Shown in pieces: positions 23,778 to 33,750 of a stretch of 64,000 nucleotides of DNA. How positions within the stretch are numbered: position 1 is the first letter of the stretch; every line of letters begins with the position of its first letter. The position numbers were made by a program, and so were the translations under genes. The stretch spans positions 2,481,614 to 2,545,613 of the forward strand of contig NW_020653409.1 in NCBI RefSeq assembly GCF_003589595.1. The letters are read 5' to 3'. This DNA comes from Hyposmocoma kahamanoa (Eukaryota > Arthropoda > Insecta > Lepidoptera > Cosmopterigidae). The notes under the pieces were generated by a model. It did no database searches, was not told where the DNA came from, and was given only the letters and a program-made list of their open reading frames with translations.

Positions 23778-24459
23778 NNNNNNNNNNNNNNNNNNNNNNN
23801 NNNNNNNNNNNNNNNNNNNNNNNNNNNNNNNNNNNNNNNNNNNNNNNNNNNNNNNNNNNNNNNNNNNNNNNNNNNNNNNNNNNNNNNNNNNNNNNNNNNN
23901 NNNNNNNNNNNNNNNNNNNNNNNNNNNNNNNNNNNNNNNNNNNNNNNNNNNNNNNNNNNNNNNNNNNNNNNNNNNNNNNNNNNNNNNNNNNNNNNNNNNN
24001 NNNNNNNNNNNNNNNNNNNNNNNNNNNNNNNNNNNNNNNNNNNNNNNNNNNNNNNNNNNNNNNNNNNNNNNNNNNNNNNNNNNNNNNNNNNNNNNNNNNN
24101 NNNNNNNNNNNNNNNNNNNNNNNNNNNNNNNNNNNNNNNNNNNNNNNNNNNNNNNNNNNNNNNNNNNNNNNNNNNNNNNNNNNNNNNNNNNNNNNNNNNN
24201 NNNNNNNNNNNNNNNNNNNNNNNNNNNNNNNNNNNNNNNNNNNNNNNNNNNNNNNNNNNNNNNNNNNNNNNNNNNNNNNNNNNNNNNNNNNNNNNNNNNN
24301 NNNNNNNNNNNNNNNNNNNNNNNNNNNNNNNNNNNNNNNNNNNNNNNNNNNNNNNNNNNNNNNNNNNNNNNNNNNNNNNNNNNNNNNNNNNNNNNNNNNN
24401 NNNNNNNNNNNNNNNNNNNNNNNNNNNNNNNNNNNNNNNNNNNNNNNNNNNNNNNNNNN
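23778..24459. other. Assembly gap (682 N)
   Basis: A run of undetermined bases. The right flank starts in the AT-rich minisatellite that recurs at 25440 and 27105, so the gap probably holds more of this repeat. Open frames drawn across it are meaningless. Confidence 0.98.
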
Positions 24460-24464
24460 ACACT

Positions 24465-24548
24465 TATTTTAATTAATATTAAAACCTATCTGACGCATAA
24501 AGGACATGTCGTTTTAAATTAATGTTAATGACAATTTGATGCATAAAG
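24465..24548 (+). repeat. AT-rich minisatellite block 1 (~41-46 bp units)
   Basis: The unit core is AATATTAAGGCCAATTTGAT followed by GAATAAAGGACACAC and a TTTTAA stretch. About two diverged units lie next to the gap. The same units occur at 25440-25590 and 27105-27245. Confidence 0.6.
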
Positions 24549-24939
24549 CGCAGACCACACTGCAAACAATGCTAAGTAGCTTAGCTCACGTAGTTGCATG
24601 CAAAACTAAGTTAAGAAAATACGCGCGAGAGCAACTATAGATATGTGCGGGGGGTAAAGGGCGACATATTTTACATAGCTAGCAGGATCGTTGGGTTAGT
24701 TTAGTTAGCTCGTTTAGCTTAGTTCGCGGTGTAAACAGAATTATGAAGAGATGCCCTGGTAATTATAATAGATGGTAACTGGAATATTTGGAATTTATAG
24801 TCTTATTTCACCCTAGACCGAGTTTGCTGGCCTGATCAGTCGGCATTCCAAAGTAGATATGAAGTTGGGTTTTAAAGCCAGCTGCGGCCATGACTGCGCG
24901 CACCATATAATATTTTCACTTAAAAGCGATACTTAGAAC

Positions 24940-25226
24940 CATTGACTTACAAATAAATGAACGGCGGGTCTAATACAAAAACCACGAGAAAAATGTCCCA
25001 AGTCAACCTATTTAAACGTAGTGACATGTAAAGGAATGTGAAAAAGCTAAAACGTTGAATTTAAATTGTAATGTCATCGCAGTACTGTCTAATTTTGCTT
25101 GCTTCGCTGTCAGTCGAACAAACGAAGACTAAACGTGAATGACGCTCTGTATACGATTTTAACGCCCTATAAGTTCGTAAACTTTTTAGCGCGGACCCGA
25201 CGTCCATATTTAATTGTAAGTCAATG
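24940..25226. mobile_element. MITE of the CATTGACTTACAA family, copy 2, with 8-bp target duplication
   Basis: 287 bp with the same ends as 16374-16663, flanked by perfect 8-bp repeats CTTAGAAC at 24932-24939 and 25227-25234. Inner blocks TATTTAAACGTAGTGACATG and AATGACGCTCTGTAT are shared between the copies. Non-coding. Confidence 0.92.
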
Positions 25227-25439
25227 CTTAGAACAATAATTTATAAAATACATTAAAGCTGGGTTACAAGATTACGTTACGTTATTACAAGATAATCTTG
25301 CGATTTTTTATGAACTGTCACAGGAATCATCCTAGAAACAACTGTAGTTAGCTCAGAACCATTATTAATATTGACGGTGACTATACTAACCGATCAGTAG
25401 GTCCAATGCCCGTAGTCCTACTGGTAGAACCACGGGCAA

Positions 25440-25590
25440 TGAATCCTTTTACTTAATATTAAGGTCAATTTGCTGAATAAAGGACACACTACTTTAAATA
25501 ATATTACCAATTTGATAAATAAAGGGTGTCCGCAACTGTGTAGTTGTATTTAATATTGAGGCCTATTTTATAAAGAAGGGCACCCTTTTT
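25440..25590 (+). repeat. AT-rich minisatellite block 2
   Basis: Three diverged units (TTAATATTAAGGTCAATTTG, GAATAAAGGACACACTACTT, TTTAATATTGAGGCC) related to the block next to the assembly gap. Confidence 0.6.
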
Positions 25591-25599
25591 TAATTATTA

Positions 25600-26095
25600 T
25601 TACATACGACGAATAAAAAAGGCGGCGCGGTGGCGACAGCGTGTTGCGCGTCTTGATCAAAATCCTCCTGGTCTTGACGGCAGCGGCGGTTCAAGAATGT
25701 GGAGCTCCAGTCGAGCAGTGAATGCGTGTTCGAGTAGTCATAGACTTTAGTAGCAGTAGAGCTTTTTGTGAAAGAGTTCGTCCAGGCCACTGCCACCTTA
25801 CCTATTTCTGCCGCCAAGCAGTAATGTGAGCATTACTGCATTCCGGTCTTAAAAGGGTAAGGGCGCTGGTGAAATTACAGACACGTGGAACTTATCAAGT
25901 TATGTCTTAGGGTGACGGGCGCACTGGCAGTTAGGGTGACGGGTGCACTGGCAGTTAGGGTGACGGGCGCACTGGCAGTGCCCACAGATCTTTGCAATTT
26001 AAATCTCTGAATGGCACTGCAACTGCCATAGATAGGCGTGTCGCTTACTAACAGGCGCACGACTTGTTCGTACCGTCCCTTGTAAAAAAATATAC
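25600..26095 (-). repeat. Dispersed repeat A, antisense, with a 24-bp triplication
   Basis: The reverse complement matches 9301-9600. Within it, TTAGGGTGACGGGCGCACTG followed by GCAG occurs three times in tandem (about 25907-25978), expanding one stretch of the repeat. Its end at 26095 joins a copied host exon fragment exactly as at 9300/9301. Confidence 0.8.
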
Positions 26096-26205
26096 CTGCA
26101 GAGACCAGCTTCGGGTTCAGAGTCAGGCTCGACTCTGTCTCTGGTATCATGTGACCTCGTGTCTTCATCATCGGGTGTTCCTTCGCTTGTAACCTCTTCG
26201 CTGCC
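26096..26205 (-). pseudogene. Copied fragment of exon 6 of the partial gene
   Basis: The reverse complement reproduces 9179-9300 of the partial gene, including the splice donor, with about 90% identity by eye. It lacks 12 bp, one ATSE unit, so the frame is kept (EVTSEGTPDDEDTRSHDT against EATSEATSEGTPDDEDT in the gene). It is embedded between two antisense copies of repeat A and has no exon context, so it is a non-functional passenger. Confidence 0.8.
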
Positions 26206-26221
26206 TGCGGAAAACAGTAAT

Positions 26222-26412
26222 TGTTTTCCGGTTTTGAAGGTAGGTGTAATTACAGACACATGGGACTTGTCAACTTATGTCTCAGGGTAATGTGCGCAGT
26301 GGCAGTGCCCCTCAGATCTTTGCGATTTAAAGCTCGAGTGACACTGCAACTGTTATGTACAGGCGTGTAGCTTAATATCAGGCGCACGACATGTTCGTCC
26401 CATCACTTGATA
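26222..26412 (-). repeat. Dispersed repeat A, antisense partial copy
   Basis: TGGGACTTGTCAACTTATGT, GCCCCTCAGATCTTTGCGAT and ATGTTCGTCCCATCACTTGA are in reverse order relative to the plus-strand copies. It adjoins the copied exon fragment. Confidence 0.75.
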
Positions 26413-26437
26413 TTATAAAAAAAAGGCTCAATTTAAA

Positions 26438-26776
26438 TTGCGGCGGAACGGGGGGTCTACTCTCGATCTCCGTCCGAAACATTTACTGTCAAACAAGTAA
26501 TATTCGACCAAATTAAAAAGACAGGTATCAAGTATGAAGCGTCATTCGCATCACGCGTCTTTTCATTTGGTCGAGTATTGCTTATTTGACAGTAATTGTT
26601 TCGGACGGAGATCGAGGTTAGACCCCCAGAATCGAATTCTCGCGCATGCTCGTGCATTCCGCGGAAGATTTTGGCTCGTTTCTAGTTTGTACGTTAAGTC
26701 CACTATTGTCCATAAAGTTCAGTATGCTATGTACAATATCGTTACAAAAATTTGCTTCCATTCCGTTCCGCCGCAA
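26438..26776. mobile_element. Nested inverted-repeat elements
   Basis: The outer ends TTGCGGCGGAACGG (26438-26451) and CCGTTCCGCCGCAA (26763-26776) are perfect inverted repeats. Inside lies a second, ~65-bp inverted repeat pair: GGGGGTCTACTCTCGATCTC at about 26451 and its counterpart ending TTAGACCCCCAG at about 26632. Decayed relatives of the inner element are near 1870-1980, 15910-16080 and 30640-30740. Confidence 0.8.
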
Positions 26777-27104
26777 TATAAAATTAAGCTATGTCGTCGT
26801 CTTGTTGCTTACCTATACTTATTTTTCGATTAGTAGGAAATAATTTCGGCACTTTTAGAAATACCACCAATATGGAACAGCAAACAGATCGACCATAAAA
26901 ATAGATATACTATTTATTCATAGAGAAGAATAGAGATACTATTTTATTCGTTAATAATTAAAGTGTGATTCCAGTTCTGGCTTGGTATTTGAAAGAACAA
27001 AGTCAGTTTCCAGTCATTCTGCGTAATCATAGAACTTCGTAATGATTTGGCAGTTTTGGGCCACAATAGTAGTGTGTTGCACTGATACGTTTAAGGTCTG
27101 TTTG

Positions 27105-27245
27105 ATATGAATAAAGATACACTGTTTTAATTGATATTAAGGCTTGTTTAATGAAAGAACTCCCTTTTTAATTCATATTAAGGCCAATTTGATGAATGAA
27201 GGACACACTGTTTTAATTAACATTGATGCCAGTTTGACGGAAAAA
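27105..27245 (+). repeat. AT-rich minisatellite block 3
   Basis: Units containing TATTAAGGC and TGAATGAAGGACACACTG at about 41-45-bp spacing. 27246-28921 is very AT-rich with no gene or repeat recognised. Confidence 0.6.
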
Positions 27246-28929
27246 GAAGTTTTATTTATTTTTAAAGCAAATATCATAATTAAAAGGATAATGAACTAAA
27301 AATGAAACACTCATAATTATTGAATGGAATTTAAAATTTATTAAACCTACCTACCTAAAGTAATTATAATCTTCACATCTCTGTTACTTGTTGTATCACA
27401 TGGATTTGAAAATTATTTTGTTTATAAAATACCTACTATGATATTAATATAAGCTTGAATGCATACTTTTAATAAATATAATAATGAAAATCATAATTAA
27501 TTTGATCATCCAGCGAGTGTGAACTTACAATTGGTTTCTACTACAACATTACTTCTAATTTAACAATAATAAATTTGAAAGAATTTGTTGGAGCTACCTA
27601 CCTAACGATTAAATAATTGAAAAATTATATTTAAAATATAAAAAATGTGTTATTATGCGTACGCAACGAGTTTAAGCTTGAGTTTACAATTGGTCCTAAT
27701 AAAAAAAGTAACTATAACATAAAATGCGATCTGCAAATATGGATTACAAAGAGTAAAATAATGCTTAAAATAAACAAATAATTAAATGTAATAATAATTG
27801 TAAAAAAACAACAAGAACCACATCGCGCCAGTTAAATAAATACATACAAACAATTTCTGCATTCAAATAATACTATAATGATTGGACGTAGTTAGGCAAA
27901 AATGATCCAATCCACAAAATTATCAAAAATTAGTTATATGTACCAAACGGTTCCTAAAGGTCTAACCTGATGAGCAAAAAAAATCCAACATATAAACATA
28001 AATAAATATCTGTGGAGTTACATGACTTTATAAGTTTTGAAAATAAAACAAGGGTCAGAAACATTTTTTAACTTCAAACTGCCTTATCTCGACAGTGACT
28101 GGATGTGCATTGGATCCTTTTTGTTTAACTACGTCCAATTGCAAGAGCACATTTCAATTGAAAAATATTTCTATTGTTTATGTATATTGACAACAATAAA
28201 TCCATACGAATACATTAACAGATATAATTACGATTGCAAATATAGTGAATAAGAAAAACAGTCAAAATTAGTTATGTTTTAACATTCAGTTACAAGATTA
28301 AGTAGTTCTAACATTAAGTTAAAACAATGTGAGAAACATTTTTCAAACAAAATGTGCAAAGTATAAGACATTCTACAATAAACGACTCTATCAGTTTCAA
28401 CCAATTGAAATTGTTACAATGAATGTTCTCCATGTGATAAATTCTATATAAAAATAAATGTGACTATAATACACATCTAAATTTAAAATAATATTAGAAA
28501 TAGATATATTCTAGCAAGCTATTATAACTATGGCCACACAGGACATTTTGCTTTCACATACATTAGACACTCCACTTATAGGTACGTATTTTTGAGACTT
28601 GTTTTACATATAAGAAGTTTGTGACTCTTAAATCTCTAAGCAACTGCATTACAGATAACGTGAGCGATTTCTCAAGGGGGACTTTCTCAAAGGAATATGC
28701 GTAGGCGGATACAATGAAAAAGCGAACAACTGCGTGATTTACAACACGTTTCGTAATTTGTACGATCGTGTTATCACCTAACATTTATAGTTTTACAATG
28801 CATGTACTCGTACGCAATACGCTTAAAACTCTTCTTTTAGGGATGGGAACCGTTTCATATCTTTATTGTTTGTTTCCCCCCTAATAACTACGAATATCTT
28901 TGATATGCTATTTAAACACTTTACACAAG

Positions 28930-29465
28930 CAGAGATGGGAAAACGCCCGGGTTTTTGAAACCGGCGCTTTGTTAACATTGAAACCCATTAACGCCCGAAA
29001 TGGAGGGCAAAAACTATTTACAGCAAAATATATGTAAATCGAGTTTTGTTCAAATGTAATGAAATGATATTATTGCAAATTGTTTATTGCTTGCTTACAC
29101 ATTTCGCTTTTCTATATTGAATCGATTTGGTTGAAACGCGCAATGAAATGGATGTATACAAAAACTCGTTATCGTCTACACTTAAATCGATTTTCATAAA
29201 ACTCGAATCGTAATGTGCAATCCTAGTGATTACAAGTACTTAGAGTGATTGCAAGTACTGGGTATTTTTATGTAGTTACCTTTTTTCGTCTAAAAAAAAA
29301 ATATTTTTACATCGAATTTCTAATAAGTATGGAATTATACCAAATTCTGTATTATTTTACGCGTGTTCTGCTCATGATTTCGGGCAGAAATGAGTAAAAA
29401 CCCGGTGCTTTGGGTAAAAACCCGGGCGCGTTGATTGGGTTTTAATCCACTCCCCATCTCTACTG
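28930..29465. mobile_element. Non-autonomous hAT element with 8-bp target duplication
   Basis: Left end CAGAGATGGGAAAACGCCCG; right end, read inward, CAGTAGAGATGGGGAGTGG. It is flanked by the perfect 8-bp repeat TACACAAG at 28922-28929 and 29466-29473. The CAG...GATGGG ends and 8-bp duplications are typical of the hAT superfamily. The 536-bp interior has no transposase frame. Confidence 0.9.
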
Positions 29466-29473
29466 TACACAAG

Positions 29474-32288
29474 ACAAACACGAGTAAGTTAAATATTATC
29501 GCTCAAGTCATGTAGGCCGAAAAATACGCCGAAAAATACCGCCCTATAAAATATCCATGCAAACCGCCCGGCAATTTAATTTACACCTTATGTTGTAAAA
29601 AATTAAAGATACTATCGAACGACAAGCATAAAACATAAGGTACAAATTTAAATGCTCAGGGTAACCTTCACGTTACAACTACAATAGCATATTTACTTCA
29701 ACGAGCCAACACAAAATGTGCCGTGTCGACATACGTAATACTCGGGAAACGAAGACCACGTACGCGGTGCTCAATTAGGCTTCAAAATTTATAAAATTGG
29801 TGGATTCAAACAGAGTACATTCTGGTAACACTAATAATAGTAACAAACAACAAAAGCGGATGCAGTTTTGTGGAAAAACAACACTGAAATTTGTCTCGCT
29901 ATCTTTGTAATTGAAGCCAATTAGGGTTCAACATACGGCATTGACAAAAACCTTCATAAGTTTTTATAATTCAATCGAGTCAATACAAATGTCTAAATAT
30001 TTAAAACAAAAACTCACGACGTTCTAGCGCACTTGCAACCAGTATTGTTTTAAAAAAATTGTTATATGCATCCCGCCAGTGGCCGACATGCCCTAGAAAA
30101 ATAATAGATTTTTATCAATCTGAATATATATTTGCATTATTTTAAAAAGGCGGCTGTGGTCATATTGCTTCTTGGATACGATACTCGAGGCTCGCTACTT
30201 CACACTTAAAATAATGTCCAATACAATTTGAAAACACTACTTACTCTATCATTATTAAAATCTAAGTTAATTTGTTATTACTATTATTATTATTATATAC
30301 CGATACAAAAAACTTTTTAAGATTTTCAAAATATATAAATATTTTTAATGTAGTAGTAAAATTTAAATAATATTTTGTATAAAATGCTTTCTTTTCGTAC
30401 AATAGCTTATAATTGTTTATGCCATACACATAGCTGAGTAACATAATTGATTTAATTGCTGTCAATATTCATCGGTATTGACCCAAAAGACGGTACTCCG
30501 AGGAGAAAATGAATTCACTATAACAAGTATTACACTAACAATTAAACAACAGGTTTAATTTAAATGCCAGCAGGATGATTTGTCAAAATCTAAATTGAAA
30601 AGTAGAAATTTGTTGAACCGAAAATCTAGACCCTGTTCGGGCCTGGGACTCTCCTTCCGTTTCTCCGCCCGTAACAAAGACTGTCACATAAGTAATCCTC
30701 GACTAATTCAAAAGATAATGTCAAGTACGAAGTCCTGTCTGACGGAGAACGGGAGTAGGCTCCCTGCTCTTTTGTACAGAAGTCACTTTTAAAAGTATAA
30801 ATGATTAATACTAAATGCAGCCGATTATTACACCTACACCAAATAGAGAAATAAACATTAATTATACCCTTCTAACGATTACACGGGAATGTAAAACTTA
30901 AAAAATGCGCTACAACTAATAAACTCAACCAGTGTACCTTCGTTTGCATCAATATGAGGACCGATTTTTGAATCGTGCGTCACTTACACAACTTCAGACG
31001 ATATAAAGTTTCTCGCTTCGACAAACAAAAAGAGAAACAAATACATCTAATGTCATATTCCCGATATTTAAAACATTTGTCCGAATCAAAAATTGGTCTT
31101 TGTGTAATAAAAACAGATTCCGGATGTTTTGCGCTTCTTACAGTATTCGATATATCAATATTGGTCCTTAAAAGTGACGTAATTAAAGGCAAAGTATTGT
31201 GCTAAAACAATCTGAGGAAGCAGAGCAGTCGCACTTGTCCTTACAGGTATATAACTTTAAAAAATAATAATAATAACGATCCGAGCGTCTGATTTTATTA
31301 GTACACATCCTGCTATGAACAAGCAAAATCTGTTTGAATATAGATATAAAACTAAAAGCTACTTTTATAATCTTTCAATAATCCATAATTACTAATAATT
31401 TCCTGTGGCCGTGCTTCCATCAATATCTGTCTAATATCAAAATTTGCAATATACATTTTTAAAATCTCAAATCACTACAAAATTGTTCCTTTTACGCGAT
31501 CGTTGTTGCAAGCATGACCACCCAGTTAAGTCCACAATAAATCCTATAATATTATGATGATCAACCATCAGTAAAAGCAACAGTCCACTAGTACATGAAT
31601 CTAAATAAAATTTGTTAACATCAAAAGCATATTTATTCTGTAACATTGAAAACTCCTACTGTGTGTCCCATGCACTAATTATATTCGTTTCATGAAAAAT
31701 ATTCAATAGAATATTCCTAGTTATAGATTAGTAGAAAACTGTTTGCGTCCGTCTCCACGTAACATTGGTTCAATGTTGATAGTCATGCAGTTACGGTGTA
31801 CGTCATTTTTGCGCTACATTTAAGTTTCATTCGTTTTGATCGAATTCAAATGTTATTATTACTTTTATTAATTATAAGCAAAGCGCGTCATCTAAAAGTT
31901 TAATATCGTTTTAACTACACAAATATTTCTTTGAAATCTGAAAAACATGTAATATATTCAATCACCGAATAGGAAAATGCACAATGTTCTCTTACAATAG
32001 TCATACAAACGACAGTGGCAGTTTATTAGAAAAATCCTAAATCGCTTTTAATTTCATTCAGTAAATTCTCCAGAATAAGTCTTGCTCTTTTCTATAGAAT
32101 TAAATACTCCTATATAATTATTATCGAGTGATATATTATATCCATTTAGACCCCATAACTATCCACATATAAAAAATATCAACGAAAGTATACGCCGATC
32201 CGGACCGGGGCCCGCACCGCCGGCGACACATCGGAAATTCGAAAGACTACACACGAGTAGAGAGCGACCATCTCCGGGCCCCGCGGCC
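29474..32288 (-). other. Downstream flank of unkempt, probably including its 3' UTR
   Basis: AT-rich sequence following the unkempt stop codon on the minus strand. Several AATAAA hexamers are present, but the true end cannot be chosen without transcript data. A decayed foldback fragment lies near 30640-30740. No other gene seen. Confidence 0.45.
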
Positions 32289-33715
32289 CTACTGGTGGTG
32301 CTGCACGGGCGTCTGGCAGTAGGGGCACTCCTTGGTGGTGGCGGCGCAGCCGTCGCAGAGCACGTAGTGGTTGCAGGGCGCCAGCGTGACGCTGCGCAGC
32401 TGCTCCTCGCACAGCATGCACTTGGTGGCCGTCTCGAGGTAGAGCACCTTCTCGATCTCCTCCAGGTCGGTGCGCGCCTGCGCCTGCAGCGCCTTGATGG
32501 CGGGCAGCGGCAGCCCGCGCAGCTCGCGCGCGTCGCGGCGCGGGGCCAGCGCGCGCGCCGCCTCCAGCTCGCGGCGCAGCGACAGCACGTGGCCCAGCGC
32601 CTCGTCGCGCTGCCGCTCGGCCAGCGCCACCTTGCGCGCCGCCTCGTCGGCCTCGCTCTGCCACGCGGCGCAGGCCGAGCGCGCCTGCGCGATGCGCTCG
32701 TCCCAGCGCGCCGCCAGCGCGCGCGACGCCACCACCTCCTCGCGCAGGCGCGACAGCTCGGCCGGCGCCGACGGCGACGTGGCGAACTCGAAGGGGCCCG
32801 CGCTGCCGCCGAAGCTGCCCGGCTTCATGGCGTGCGAGTTGAACAGCCGCTCCGTGTCGTTCTGCGCGTAGCGCAGGAACGGCGGCAGCGGCGAGCCGCC
32901 CGCCGGCGGGCTGAAGCCGCGCAGCGCCGCGCGCGCCTGCGGGATGTTCACGGGCGCCGACCCGCCCAGCAGCCCCTCGCCGTCCGACAGGTCGCGGTCC
33001 AGCGTCGCCACGAGGTTCACCGGGTCGTCCATGTGCAGGTCGTCGAGGGCGTTGCCCACCACCTCCTGCAGCATGGTCGCGTCGAAGGTGGACGACGTCC
33101 GCTGCGCCCACGCCGACGGCTGCGGCTGCGCCTTGCCGTCCGGGTCGCCGAACGAGCCGAGCGACAGCATCGGGCGCGGCTGCTGCGCGCCGGCGGCGCC
33201 GGGCGGGCCGGGCGCGCGGCCGCCGCTCGACGCGCCGCTCGACGTGGACGCGCACTCCGAGTTCTCGGCGCTGCCGTTCGTCTGCAGGCCGGAGGGCGAC
33301 AGCGACCGCGGCAGCGTCAGCGCGGCGCCCAGCATGCTCACGCTGTTCTCAGACTTCTTGTCGGGCGGCAGCGCCGACGACAGCAGGTCGGCCAGGTTGG
33401 TGCCGCATTCGAGCGGGGCTGCGAGCTCGCGAGCCGCACTGAGGTCTTCCGCTGCAAACGAACGAGTTCGTTCAACTGGGGCAAAAATTGTGAAATGGAG
33501 GTTTTTCGTCACGTTACAAATTCAAACGCTTCCTAAGTGCAACACTCCCGCAATACTCACGTTCGACATGAGCGAAAGCGCAGAAGAGTCCCCGGGGGCA
33601 GTAGCCGGCCTGCTGCACGTCGTTGCACTTGGTGGACTTGTAGATCTCAGGGTGGAACTGCTGCTCGGTGCGCGTGTGGCAGTAGCCGCACGCGTCGCCG
33701 GCCTCGCAGTTGCTG

Positions 33716-33750
<35 letters not shown>

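Noticed and set aside
23700..24476. Open frames of about 240-258 codons across the gap on both strands
   Set aside because: They consist almost entirely of undetermined bases.
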